This document shows, one piece after another, positions 17,617 to 26,297 of a DNA stretch of 64,000 nucleotides (position 1 is the first letter of the stretch; each line of letters begins with the position of its first letter). The notes beneath the pieces were generated by a model. It searched no databases and was not told the origin of the DNA. It saw nothing but the letters and a program-made list of their open reading frames with translations. The stretch spans positions 1,054,001 to 1,118,000 of the forward strand of contig NZ_AP031498.1 in the NCBI RefSeq assembly GCF_042854845.1. The letters run 5' to 3'. The DNA comes from Maricurvus nonylphenolicus. Its GTDB lineage: Bacteria > Pseudomonadota > Gammaproteobacteria > Pseudomonadales > Cellvibrionaceae. Both the position numbers and the translations under genes were made by a program.

Positions 17617-19755
17617 ATGAAACCGCACATGTTGGCTATGGCCATTGGCCTGGCGACCGCATCAGCTATGACTCAAGCTGCCGAAGTATCTACGCAGTCA
17701 CCTCAAAAGGGTGAAAAGGCAGAAACACCTGTAATGGAAGAAGTATCTGTAATGGGCGTACGTGAGCGTCTGATGCAGGCGGGCATGCTGAAAGATGTTA
17801 TTCAGAAAACCGAAGTTATCTCCAGTCTGTCTATCGAGCAAATGCAGGCTGCCAGCGTAGCCGAAGCTATTGCTGAGGCCCCAGGGGTTCGAGTAAATAA
17901 CGAGTGTTCCATGTGTGGTGTTAAGCGTGTGATGCTTAACGGTCTGCGTGGTGAACATACCACTATCCTGGTTGATGGTATTCAGACTTATACCATGATG
18001 GCCGGCTTCTACGGACTGGATGCTGCCGCGTCAGCCGGTATCGAAAGCATTGAAATTGCCCGTGGCGCCGGTGCTTCTTTGATTGCGCCAGAGGCTATCG
18101 GCGGTACTATTAATCTGGTAACCCGTGAAGCCCGTGAAAATGCCGTAGAAGTCGACTTGTCTGGCGGTGAAAACGGCTACAGGAAAGGCAGCCTGGTAGC
18201 GACCGGCATCACCGATGATGAAGCTACTCGCGTAACCTTCATTACCCAGTACGACTATCGCGATCAGTTTGATGGCGATAACAACGGTGTCAGTGAGAAC
18301 CCGGAGCTGGAAAACCAGTCTGTAACGCTGCGTTTGTCCCACGATATTGGTGAGCGTGATAACGTTACCTTCCGTATTAATAAAACCGAATCTGAAATCT
18401 TTGGTGGCCCTGATGGAGCTGATATCGGTGAGGCTCGTGCCAGCTTTGCTGCCGATGATAGTGATTCCCCATCCTTGTTTGTAGGAGATGATGTTCGCAA
18501 TCAGTGGATCGGTAAAACCTGGGAAACCACTGAATGGATTGAATCCGAGCGCACCGAGATTGCTGCCAGCTGGTTGCATGAAGTCAATGAACGCTTGAAC
18601 ACCACCTTGACTGTGAGTGTTAACGACCACGAGCAAGATTCTTTCTACGAAGGCTTCATTTATGATGCCGAGAATGAAATGCGCTACTACGATGCCCGTT
18701 TCAACTACGCACTGAATGATGATCACCATTTGACTTTTGGTGTTGATCATCGCGACGAAGAGTTGCGTTCAGAAACCAACAGCACCAGCCCAAACTATGT
18801 ATCTGACAGCTTCGACTACGATACTCTGGGTTTCTATATTCAAGACACATGGACCGCTACCGAGAATTTCCAGATATCCATGGCTGTTCGTGTTGACCAG
18901 GTTGAAGCTGACTTTGTTGATCCGCAGAAGCCAGGTACTGAAATTGATGAAACCATCGTTTCTCCACGTGTAGATATGCGTTACACCCACAATGAGCAGT
19001 TTACTTCGCGTTTCTCCGCCGGTCGTGGCTACCGTGCGCCACTGTCTTTCTTTGAAAGTGACCATGGCATTCTGGATGGCGATGATGGCTTCCTGATTAA
19101 TGTGGATGAGTTGGAACGTTCCAAGTCTGCTACCTACGCGTTGAGCTATGAAGGCGACAAGTTAACTGCAACCTGGTCCTTGGCCTATACCGCTGTAGAT
19201 GAATTGGCAGCATTGAGTGAAAATGGAAGTGGCGTTCCTGTGTTGGATCAGCTGGATGATACCGCCACAGTACTGACTACTGATTTAGCATTAACCTACC
19301 AGTTGCGTGATAACCTCACCTTAAGCGCTGTTTTGGAAAGCTTTAACTATAACGATGAGTTTAAGCAGTCTTACGGTGTGGTACCGGTTGAACAACGTAT
19401 TAACCTGGGTGTTGATTGGGAAATCAGTGGTTGGGATATCTTTGTATCTGGTACTTGGGTAGGTTCCCGTGATCTGAGCGACTACGGTGTACCTCAGGAG
19501 CCTACCTTTGATGCAGCAGGTAATTTCGCCAAAAGCAACAATGCGGAAAGCTACTGGACCGTCGATATGCGCGTTTCCAAAGAAGTTAGTGAAGGTGTTC
19601 AACTGTACTTCGGTGTTACCAATCTGACCGATTACAACCAGGCTGAAGATATGGAAACACCACTGTTTTATGAAGACGGTGGTTACGATGTTGCCCATAT
19701 CTACGGCCCACTGCGTGGTCGTGAAGCCTACGCTGGCGTTAAGTTCACTTTCTAA
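17617..19755 (+). CDS. TonB-dependent receptor with Cys-X-X-Cys plug
   Basis: A 712-residue outer-membrane receptor: signal peptide about 1-21 (ending TQA), a TonB-box-like EEVSVMGVRERL, a plug with AIAEAPGVRV and ARGAGASLIAPEAIGGTINLVTR, and a beta barrel ending GREAYAGVKFTF. The plug has an unusual CSMCGVKRVMLNG insertion near residues 99-111, a Cys-X-X-Cys where most receptors have none. A Fur-like box lies upstream and a thioredoxin-fold gene follows after 16 bp, probably in the same operon. The Cys pair could bind metal or be redox active. Substrate is unknown; iron, copper or a heme-type ligand are candidates. Confidence 0.92.
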   Translation: MKPHMLAMAIGLATASAMTQAAEVSTQSPQKGEKAETPVMEEVSVMGVRERLMQAGMLKDVIQKTEVISSLSIEQMQAASVAEAIAEAPGVRVNNECSMCGVKRVMLNGLRGEHTTILVDGIQTYTMMAGFYGLDAAASAGIESIEIARGAGASLIAPEAIGGTINLVTREARENAVEVDLSGGENGYRKGSLVATGITDDEATRVTFITQYDYRDQFDGDNNGVSENPELENQSVTLRLSHDIGERDNVTFRINKTESEIFGGPDGADIGEARASFAADDSDSPSLFVGDDVRNQWIGKTWETTEWIESERTEIAASWLHEVNERLNTTLTVSVNDHEQDSFYEGFIYDAENEMRYYDARFNYALNDDHHLTFGVDHRDEELRSETNSTSPNYVSDSFDYDTLGFYIQDTWTATENFQISMAVRVDQVEADFVDPQKPGTEIDETIVSPRVDMRYTHNEQFTSRFSAGRGYRAPLSFFESDHGILDGDDGFLINVDELERSKSATYALSYEGDKLTATWSLAYTAVDELAALSENGSGVPVLDQLDDTATVLTTDLALTYQLRDNLTLSAVLESFNYNDEFKQSYGVVPVEQRINLGVDWEISGWDIFVSGTWVGSRDLSDYGVPQEPTFDAAGNFAKSNNAESYWTVDMRVSKEVSEGVQLYFGVTNLTDYNQAEDMETPLFYEDGGYDVAHIYGPLRGREAYAGVKFTF

Positions 19756-19771
19756 GCGAGCTTAAACACAA

Positions 19772-20245
19772 GTGAATAAGTTCTTTTATTTACTGCTATT
19801 GGTCACCGGTTTGAGTGGAGGCAGCGTTGCTGCTGCCACCCAAACCGGTGCGCTACTTTCTACCCCACTTTCTGATCTGCGTTCGCAGAATTCTATTGCC
19901 TTGCAGGAATACGCAGGTAAATGGGTATTGGCGAGTTTTTTTGAGCCAAACTGCAGCTGGTGTTTTCGGCAAATGAAAGCGTTCACCCGTCTGACAGAAA
20001 AGTGCTCTCATATACAGCCGGTGGCGATAGGTATTAACGGTAATCGACAGAAGTTGCGCAAGGAAGTCCGCAAAGCCAAAATCAAGTATCCCGCTGTTGT
20101 TGGCAGCCGTGCTTTGCTTGATGTAGTAGGCGAGGTGCCTGCAACACCCTGGACACTGATTATTGATCCCGAAGGTAATACGCTGGCAACTCTGCGTGGC
20201 TACCATCCTCTTGAACAGTTAGGTCCAGCATTGGCCTGTGAATAA
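19772..20245 (+). CDS. thioredoxin-like (TlpA/AhpC-type) exported protein
   Basis: A 157-residue periplasmic thioredoxin-fold protein from a GTG start, signal peptide about 1-21 (ending VAAA). The active-site CSWC lies in FFEPNCSWCFRQMKAF (Cys57 and Cys60 approximately), and the cis-proline region reads VPATPWTLIIDPEGN. It sits 16 bp after the Cys-containing TonB receptor and is likely cotranscribed. A job in reducing the receptor's Cys pair or a metal ligand is inference. Its last codons lie inside the 40-bp palindrome shared with the convergent phaC gene. Confidence 0.86.
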   Translation: MNKFFYLLLLVTGLSGGSVAAATQTGALLSTPLSDLRSQNSIALQEYAGKWVLASFFEPNCSWCFRQMKAFTRLTEKCSHIQPVAIGINGNRQKLRKEVRKAKIKYPAVVGSRALLDVVGEVPATPWTLIIDPEGNTLATLRGYHPLEQLGPALACE

Positions 20246-20278
20246 ACTAAGTTAACTTAAGTTAACTTAGTTTATTCA
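20239..20278. repeat. perfect 40-bp palindrome at the end of two convergent genes
   Basis: TGAATAAACTAAGTTAACTT (20239-20258) is followed directly by its exact reverse complement (20259-20278). The stop codons of both convergent genes, the redoxin and phaC, fall inside it, so both messages end in the same 20 nt. A stem this long may act as a bidirectional terminator despite lacking a long T-run. Confidence 0.85.
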
Positions 20279-22248
20279 TTAACGTACTGACCAGGTGAGG
20301 CGCACAGCGGCGGATGTTGTTCACTGCCTAAAGTCTCTGAAGCAGATGTGGTTTCTCCGCCTCTGTCATTTAGCCATTCCCCCCAGTGTTCCCACCAGCT
20401 GCCTTTATTTTTCTGGGCGGACTCCAACCAGTCGTCAGCATCCAGTTTAACGTCAGGGTTGGTGTAGTAGGCCGTATTGGCAATACCGGGTGGACGTAAG
20501 ATGCTTTGAATATGCCCACTGGTACTCAGCACAAAGGTACTGTGGTTGCTGAGTGAGTGGGGAAGATCGAAGCAGTTTTTCCAGGGCATTAGATAATCTT
20601 CATCACCACCGACACAGTAAAAGTCCATAGTGATTTGTTGGATATCAATCGGTTGGCCTTTGACAATCAGTTTACCCGGTTGGGAAAACATATCCTCCAC
20701 AAAAATATCGAGAAAGTCACTGTGCAGGCCGGCGGGTAAACGGGTTGAATCATTATCCCAATAGAGCACATCCATGGAAGGCGGCTCTTTACCGAGCAGG
20801 TAGTTATTAATCCAGTAATTCCATACCAGATCCGTTGGGCGTAGCCAGGCGAAGATATGGGACAGTTCTTTGCCGTCCATATAACCACGCGTCTTGGCAT
20901 GGCGACGACTTAACTCTACCGCTTCACGTGTGGCAAACAGGCCCAGGGCGGAGTTGTCATCGGCTTGCAGGGCGGTGACAAACAGGGAGTGAGAATGCAC
21001 TAATGGTTTGTCGATAGCGGTTAAATAACCGAGTAGCGCCATGGAGGTGAGTCCGCCGGCGCAGGCACTGGCCAGGTTTACCTTATCGGCACCAGTGATT
21101 TCACACATGGCTTCCAGGGCGTGTTCCAATGCCGTGACATAGTCGTCCAGGTTCCAGTCTGCATGGCTTTTGTTGGGGTTGCGCCAACTGATCACAAAGG
21201 GCTGGATACCTTGGGATTGCAGATAGTTAACCAAGCTGTTTTTAGGGGTCAGGTCAAACACATAAAACTTGTTTAATTGGGGCGGCACAATAAGTACCGG
21301 TCGTTGACTGATTGTCTGACCATCCTGCATTTGATACTGAATCAGCTCCAGAATTTCATTGCGATAAACCACTGCGCCTGGTGTATAGGCTAAATCCTTG
21401 CCGACGGTAAAGGCATCGGGCCTGACCTGGCTGGGCATACCGTGATTGTGTTGAATATCATCGGCCATATTTTTCAAGCCGGCAATCAGGCTTTTGCCAC
21501 CGGTCTGGAAGATACGTTTAACGGCAACAGGATTGAGCAAAGAGTTGGTTGGAGAGAAAAGGGCGCTGATCTGCTGGTAAAGAAAACGGCTGCGACGACG
21601 ATCAGCTTCGTCCATATCGAGCTCTTCGACCCAATTGTTAATGCCCTTGTCTGCTGCCAGATACGTTTGCAGCACGGTATGGTAGATCATATTGTCTTTC
21701 CATACCGCGTCGCGAAAACGCTTATCTCCTCGCTCTGGTTCCAGAGTGGAGTTGCCTTTAACAATACGCAAAGTTTCCTTGGCAAAGGTGCCATAGTGGC
21801 GTGCAAAAACATCGGGCTGCTTAATGGCCTTGGTGAGAAAGTGACCGGCGGCATCCAGTAAACTGCGGCCTTTTAAGGTGCTATGAATTTCACTGTCCAG
21901 GTCATCTGCTTCATAGGGCGATTCGGCAAAAGGATCTTGCCTGTTTTCTTGCTTCTGTTTTGATGGCTGATCTGGTTGGGTATCGTGTTCAGCTGAATCG
22001 TATTTACTCTGCAGTTGTGAAGCGAGATTTTTTAAACTGGCGGAACGCTCACGTAAGCGTTGCAGAGTGTTAGATAAGGATTCTTCCTGCTCAGCATCTT
22101 CGCTGTCACTGGACGGGTGATCCAAAGATGCCGTATCACTACTACTTATGTCATCGGGATCCGGGTAGTGATCAGGGGGAGTAAAATGTTCGGGGCGAAT
22201 AGCCTGTCCGTTATGTCCTGTACCGGATAATACGCTCGCGTGGTTCAT
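20272..22248 (-). CDS. phaC: poly(3-hydroxyalkanoate) synthase, class II-like, with N-terminal extension
   Basis: Polymerises 3-hydroxyacyl-CoA to PHA at the granule surface. The lipase-like box is SACAGGLT with Cys396 (class II enzymes have GACAGG), Asp551 in GDEDYLMPW and His579 in SGHIQSIL. The gaps of 155 and 28 residues match the Pseudomonas class II triad. The 658-residue length is about 100 over usual: residues 1-120 are acidic, Ser/Gln rich and probably disordered, with a helix near 55-85. The phasin gene lies 168 bp upstream on the same strand. Medium-chain substrate preference is inferred from the box only. Confidence 0.93.
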   Translation of the reverse strand: MNHASVLSGTGHNGQAIRPEHFTPPDHYPDPDDISSSDTASLDHPSSDSEDAEQEESLSNTLQRLRERSASLKNLASQLQSKYDSAEHDTQPDQPSKQKQENRQDPFAESPYEADDLDSEIHSTLKGRSLLDAAGHFLTKAIKQPDVFARHYGTFAKETLRIVKGNSTLEPERGDKRFRDAVWKDNMIYHTVLQTYLAADKGINNWVEELDMDEADRRRSRFLYQQISALFSPTNSLLNPVAVKRIFQTGGKSLIAGLKNMADDIQHNHGMPSQVRPDAFTVGKDLAYTPGAVVYRNEILELIQYQMQDGQTISQRPVLIVPPQLNKFYVFDLTPKNSLVNYLQSQGIQPFVISWRNPNKSHADWNLDDYVTALEHALEAMCEITGADKVNLASACAGGLTSMALLGYLTAIDKPLVHSHSLFVTALQADDNSALGLFATREAVELSRRHAKTRGYMDGKELSHIFAWLRPTDLVWNYWINNYLLGKEPPSMDVLYWDNDSTRLPAGLHSDFLDIFVEDMFSQPGKLIVKGQPIDIQQITMDFYCVGGDEDYLMPWKNCFDLPHSLSNHSTFVLSTSGHIQSILRPPGIANTAYYTNPDVKLDADDWLESAQKNKGSWWEHWGEWLNDRGGETTSASETLGSEQHPPLCASPGQYVNE

Positions 22249-22416
22249 GGTCTGAAGTTACCAGTTGAATATGTCGTAAATGAGAGAGGCGAAATCGATC
22301 CATCTGTGCCCCTGGCTATTCTTCGGTTGTCGTCTTACTTGATATCATTATTTGTAATAGTTGTTGCTTGAAGTAGTGCAGGCTTGGTATATAGCCCTAA
22401 GCCCGCACACTACCCA

Positions 22417-22938
22417 TTAGGCCACAGAGGATTGACTGGCACTCTTGGTTGTTTTCTTGCTGCGGGCCCCCGCCGTTTTCTGGGCTTCAATCTGGGTCGC
22501 CAGCTCGGAAATAGAATCCGCCATATCCTGCATAAGATTGGTCAGCTGACTCATGTCTTTACGGCTGGGCACGCCAATCATATGCAGGGATTTGTTAACG
22601 CCGTTATCGATAACATGTTCGACATCAACAATCTTTTCCTTGGCCTTGGCTTTTAGCTCTGCGCTGGTACTGGTCAGGCGTGTTTTACGGCTGCCTATTT
22701 TGTCCTTGGCTTGCTTTTCAAACTCGGAGCCTTTTTGCGCCATTTCATAACCAAGGCTGACAACCTTTTCCTCAAGAGTAACGGCGGTACCCAAACAGGT
22801 ATGCCAGGCAAACTTTGAGACGTTGCTGACGCCGGACATCAATTTACCGATTCGACTTTCTTTGGGGGGCGGTAAAGTTGCCTCGGATTGCAGTACAGGT
22901 TCTTGTTCGGTTTCGGGAATAGTTTTCTCGTCAGTCAT
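22417..22938 (-). CDS. PHA granule-associated protein (phasin, PhaI/PhaF type)
   Basis: A 173-residue phasin that coats PHA granules. It starts at ATG 22938 with GAGG 7 nt before; a TTG at 22953 is possible. After an acidic, proline-rich leader it has an amphipathic helical body (FAWHTCLGTAVTLEEKVVSL, EKQAKDKIGSRKT) and the PhaI/PhaF hallmark GVPSRKDMSQL, then a Lys/Ala/Ser tail ending KKTTKSASQSS. Without the long AAKP repeats of PhaF it is closer to PhaI. It is followed by phaC and is divergent from the depolymerase. Confidence 0.87.
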   Translation of the reverse strand: MTDEKTIPETEQEPVLQSEATLPPPKESRIGKLMSGVSNVSKFAWHTCLGTAVTLEEKVVSLGYEMAQKGSEFEKQAKDKIGSRKTRLTSTSAELKAKAKEKIVDVEHVIDNGVNKSLHMIGVPSRKDMSQLTNLMQDMADSISELATQIEAQKTAGARSKKTTKSASQSSVA

Positions 22939-23371
22939 AACTGGCCTCGTCAATGTGATCAGGAATGCAAAGAGTCAGGGGGTCAATTGCGGCGTTCCGT
23001 GCCATTCGGCGTTTCATAAAAAGCGATTAAGAAGCGCAGGTAGCGGGTGGTCAGTCCGGCTTATGAATCCAATCTGTCTCAGGGTTTTGAAGGTACTTTT
23101 CAAAAATATGAACACATTGGATATCTGTCAAACAAATAGACAAGAAAAAATACATATAAACAAGAAGTTGTTAATTGCTGCATCATAAATGTGCGATGGT
23201 GTCGTCATACACTCAAAATGGTGCACTACTTGTTGTGTTGGGTGCCATTTTATAGGGGGAATTTTCTATAGGGATTTAGAGCGTTTTTTCGGCGGAGAGT
23301 GGCTTGATAATTCGTTATTGTCATACATACTAAAAGCTTGTCGTCATTATAAGTTCGGAAGGACACCGGCT
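22939..23371. other. intergenic region between divergent phasin and phaZ
   Basis: About 430 bp without a convincing gene. It must carry the promoters of the phasin/phaC unit and of phaZ. The part near 23100-23170 is very AT rich. An open frame reaching back to 23189 from phaZ codes a Cys-rich, unlikely peptide and is not taken as coding. Confidence 0.5.
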
Positions 23372-24202
23372 TTGAAACTTGAAGAAAGTTATATCGATGT
23401 GATGGGGGTACACATTCGAGTGGCCAGGAAGCCGGGAATCAGCGAGCGCCCCCTGTTGTTATTCAATGGCATTGGTGCCAATCTGGAACTGCTCGAACCC
23501 TTGATGCAGAGTCTGGATGGCATTGAATGCGTCATCTTTGATATGCCGGGTATTGGAGGGTCTGATATCTCTCTGCTACCGATGCGTTTTAAAGGCTTGG
23601 CTAAACTCTCTGCCCAGATTCTCGACCACTTTGGGTATGGCCAGGTTAATGTGCTCGGTGTGTCATGGGGTGGAGCGATGGCGCAAGAGTTTGCTTATCG
23701 TCATCCAAAACGCTGCAGTAAACTGATTTTGGCGGCCACCTCCGCAGGCGCAATTATGGTGCCAGGCAAGCCCTCCGTGCTGATGAAACTTTCCAATCCC
23801 AAGCGCTACTTTGATAAAGGTTACCTTAAGGATATTGCTCACCATATCTATGGTGGCCAATTGCGTAATGATCCGGAGTTAATGAGTCAGTTTACCGATA
23901 AGGTCCGTGCCCCTAAATCCAGTCAGGGGTATTGGTGGCAACTTTATGCAGCCTCGGCATGGACCAGTATGCACTGGTTACACAAGTTAGATCAGGAAAC
24001 CTTAATCATGGCGGGAAACGACGATCCCCTGGTGCCGGTTATTAATGCTCGGGTGTTACATAACCGTATTCCCAATAGCATCCTTGTGGAACTGGATTGT
24101 GGCCATTTATTTTTGATGACCCTGATGGATGAAGTGGTTCCGCTGATCCTTGATTTTCTAAATAGCAGTTTAGTTGCTGATGAGGCTGCCAGTGTCCATT
24201 AG
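23372..24202 (+). CDS. phaZ: intracellular PHA depolymerase (alpha/beta hydrolase)
   Basis: Hydrolyses stored medium-chain PHA to hydroxy acids. From a TTG start at 23372 with GGAAGGAC upstream the protein has 276 residues, close to Pseudomonas PhaZ (about 283). Key blocks match: LLFNGIGANLELLEPL, FDMPGIGGSD, the nucleophile GVSWGGA (Ser98), AATSAGAIMVPGKP, the acid in GNDDPLVPVINARVL (Asp217 or 218) and GHLFL (His245). An ATG at 23189 would add 61 Cys-rich residues absent from the family. It is divergent from the phasin. Confidence 0.9.
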   Translation: MKLEESYIDVMGVHIRVARKPGISERPLLLFNGIGANLELLEPLMQSLDGIECVIFDMPGIGGSDISLLPMRFKGLAKLSAQILDHFGYGQVNVLGVSWGGAMAQEFAYRHPKRCSKLILAATSAGAIMVPGKPSVLMKLSNPKRYFDKGYLKDIAHHIYGGQLRNDPELMSQFTDKVRAPKSSQGYWWQLYAASAWTSMHWLHKLDQETLIMAGNDDPLVPVINARVLHNRIPNSILVELDCGHLFLMTLMDEVVPLILDFLNSSLVADEAASVH

Positions 24203-24240
24203 GGATAAGTTCATTAGGCGTATATTGAGAGGGTAACAAT

Positions 24241-25038
24241 ATGTTACTGCCAACCATTCTATTTTTGATCTTTACTTTCTGGACGCTACGTCACTGGCAA
24301 TCCCTCCCTGAATTACTGCAGGAAGATGAAGGCGATAATCGTTGGCCGCTAAGTATGGACCATGCGACAACCCCAACACGCTTATGGCTGGTATCAGGTT
24401 GTTATGCTTTGTTCAGTTATATTCTGTTTTGGGGGTTAAACAAATTACTCGTATTGTTGGGGGTAGGGACCTGGGCTCCTTGGTGGGCATTAGGTGTCTT
24501 GGTGGTTGCGCACTATCTCCCCTATCTGAAAACCGTCTGTGCGTTTATTCGGTATTTTTTTCAGCGCCATCTGTTTTTTCCCGTATTGCCTTCGCATCAG
24601 GAATACCCGCTGATTCATCAGTTACTTGAACAGCAGCAAGGGCAGGAGTGTATTACCAAGGAGTTGGACCACGTTTACGGTTTGCTAAAGCAGGAATTCA
24701 ATACATCCATACATGCATTTAATATCGTAGCGCTAAAAGAAGAGTGGCAACTGGTGCGTGCCGAGCACAAGAATATTCGACGTAAGGTATTGTCTGGCGT
24801 TATCTGTGAGACGACTGAGCAGCAACTGCGCCTGCAGTTATACGCTTGCTGTCGCTTACTTGTACGTTTAACCTTGGCCCGTTTCTGGTCCGGCAAGGAA
24901 AGGCGCAAAGAATTTCGTCGGCTGGGCTACTGTATTAACACCGGCGATGGCGCGCTTTACGGCTCGACGCGTCGGCTATGGTTTGGTTTGTGGAAAAATG
25001 TCTTTAGTCGTTCTAACAGAAGGTTAAAAGCCAGATAA
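24241..25038 (+). CDS. hypothetical membrane protein
   Basis: I do not recognise the family. The 265-residue protein has an N-terminal helix (about 2-18) and two or three more membrane segments between 48 and 118, then a cytoplasmic-looking basic half with coiled helices and a Cys-containing LQLYACCRLLVRLTLARF. A ribosome site (GAGAGGG) precedes ATG by 6 nt. It lies 38 bp after phaZ and 47 bp before the zinc-ribbon gene, so it could share transcripts with either. Confidence 0.7.
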   Translation: MLLPTILFLIFTFWTLRHWQSLPELLQEDEGDNRWPLSMDHATTPTRLWLVSGCYALFSYILFWGLNKLLVLLGVGTWAPWWALGVLVVAHYLPYLKTVCAFIRYFFQRHLFFPVLPSHQEYPLIHQLLEQQQGQECITKELDHVYGLLKQEFNTSIHAFNIVALKEEWQLVRAEHKNIRRKVLSGVICETTEQQLRLQLYACCRLLVRLTLARFWSGKERRKEFRRLGYCINTGDGALYGSTRRLWFGLWKNVFSRSNRRLKAR

Positions 25039-25085
25039 ACCAGCCTTGAAGGATCGACTATTGGTGGGCACAATGTCTCTTTGTT

Positions 25086-25868
25086 GTGCGAGATTCTATT
25101 CCTGTGACAACCTGCCCCAAATGCGGCTACCAACGCCAGCCCAGTGATCATCATGTGATGGCGGGTATCTGTCCTGCCTGTGGCATTGCCTATCAGAAGT
25201 GGTTGGATCGTCAGGCTCAAAATCAAGACCAGCAGCCAAAGCAAGCGGATGATCAATCCTCCTCTTTTACGGTTGCTGAATCTGTATCCTTATCTCAACG
25301 TATTAAAGCCCTGGCCTTTTATGTGCCAGAAAATGTTGAACCCTTAGGCTTTTGGGGCCGTGTATTTTTGTTAGGCGTTTTCTTTATCTGGGGCTGGTCA
25401 TTTATTCTGGGCGGCATTTCCTGGGAATCGATTGGTGGCTCCTTTCTGCATAATGTGATTTTACCCTTCCACGAATTTGGCCATGTGCTGTTTTCACCCT
25501 TTGGTCGATTTATGGCGATATTGGGTGGCAGTCTGTTTCAGGTGTTGATGCCCTTGGGGTTGATGCTGGCGTTTCTGATTAAGCAACGCGATGCCTTTGG
25601 CGCTTCCATTATGTTGTGGTGGAGCGGGCAGAGTTTTATTGATATCTCACCTTACATTGCCGATGCGCCTTATCGGGCTATTCCCTTGATTCGCGGTATG
25701 GGTGAAGAGGCCCACGACTGGGGCAATTTACTCACTATGACCAATTCAATGGATATGGCCATGCCGCTGGCGCGAATGAGCTTCGGCATTGGTAGCCTGT
25801 TAATGCTGATGGGCTGCGCCTGGGGGGCTTATGTCCTCTACCTGCAAAAGGGCAAGTTAAGCCATTAG
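25086..25868 (+). CDS. zinc-ribbon membrane protein with HExxH motif
   Basis: A 260-residue protein from a GTG start (a GTG at 25104 is possible). Residues 10-32 form a zinc ribbon (CPKC ... CPAC). After a polar Gln-rich linker, about 90-165 and 230-250 are membrane segments. Between the first two lies ILPFHEFGHVLFSPFG, an HEFGH (129-133) of the kind seen in M50-type intramembrane metallopeptidases, and a later EEAHDWGN. This suggests a membrane zinc protease-like protein whose ribbon may bind partner or substrate. The usual third ligand is not clear, so catalytic activity is uncertain. Confidence 0.7.
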   Translation: MRDSIPVTTCPKCGYQRQPSDHHVMAGICPACGIAYQKWLDRQAQNQDQQPKQADDQSSSFTVAESVSLSQRIKALAFYVPENVEPLGFWGRVFLLGVFFIWGWSFILGGISWESIGGSFLHNVILPFHEFGHVLFSPFGRFMAILGGSLFQVLMPLGLMLAFLIKQRDAFGASIMLWWSGQSFIDISPYIADAPYRAIPLIRGMGEEAHDWGNLLTMTNSMDMAMPLARMSFGIGSLLMLMGCAWGAYVLYLQKGKLSH

Positions 25869-26009
25869 TTAGTTCGGCTTGTCTGCTAGCGGTCTTTCTC
25901 TGGAAGTCTTCTTTCTATTTATCTGTTCTTCGCTTGGCCAGTTGTGCACTGATTTCTGGCTGACCGTGCAATTGTTGATCGCTATCAAACAATACCTGCT
26001 TACTGTTGT

Positions 26010-26024
26010 GCACAATGATTGTGC
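26010..26024 (+). promoter_or_regulatory. NtrC-like enhancer site 1
   Basis: GCAC, seven bases (AATGATT), GTGC fits the NtrC pattern GCAC-N7-GTGC exactly. It lies about 210 nt upstream of a -24/-12 promoter, a normal distance for an enhancer. Confidence 0.6.
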
Positions 26025-26106
26025 GAACTTGAGTGCTTGGGGTGACTTATTAGGGGTATATTTTAGCTCTGCGGGAAAAGAGGGGTGGTCATCGGTGGTG
26101 CGTTTT

Positions 26107-26121
26107 GCACCATTAGGGCGC
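26107..26121 (+). promoter_or_regulatory. NtrC-like enhancer site 2
   Basis: GCAC, CATTAGG, GCGC matches GCAC-N7-GTGC with one mismatch and is about 115 nt upstream of the -24/-12 promoter. Paired sites of this kind bind an NtrC oligomer. Confidence 0.45.
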
Positions 26122-26219
26122 TTTTTGAGGTGAGGCCTTGGTGCGTTTATAGGGCCAAGAATGACCTGTAAATACCGTTATTGTTTCTAACCTATTGATA
26201 AGTAAGGGGAAAATCTATT

Positions 26220-26235
26220 TGGCATAAGGATTGCT
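26220..26235 (+). promoter_or_regulatory. sigma54 (-24/-12) promoter of narK
   Basis: TGGCATAAGGATTGCT has GG at 26221-26222 and GC at 26233-26234 with ten bases between, the sigma54 spacing, and the full pattern TGGCAnn-N4-TTGCT. It lies 63 nt before the narK start codon. Confidence 0.72.
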
Positions 26236-26297
26236 GTAAGGGTTATATCCAAGCATTTTAATCTTTACATTCATTACGGACCCTGGAGACTCGACGT

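Larger units (their letters stand above)
25869..26297 (+). other. gene-free narK control region
   Basis: A 429-bp region with no supported gene; an 84-codon open frame at 25879-26133 has no ribosome site and odd composition. It contains two NtrC-like sites and a -24/-12 promoter, annotated separately, so its length is explained as an enhancer-promoter region. Confidence 0.65.

Noticed and set aside
18031..18750. 239-codon open frame antisense to the Cys-plug TonB receptor
   Set aside because: Shadow of a real receptor gene; product shows no family features.
23189..23371. 61-codon N-terminal extension of the PHA depolymerase
   Set aside because: Cys-rich and absent from the family, with a better start at TTG 23372 preceded by GGAAGG.
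25879..26133. 84-codon open frame upstream of narK
   Set aside because: No ribosome site, no recognisable domain, and it overlaps an NtrC-like site; the region is better explained as regulatory.
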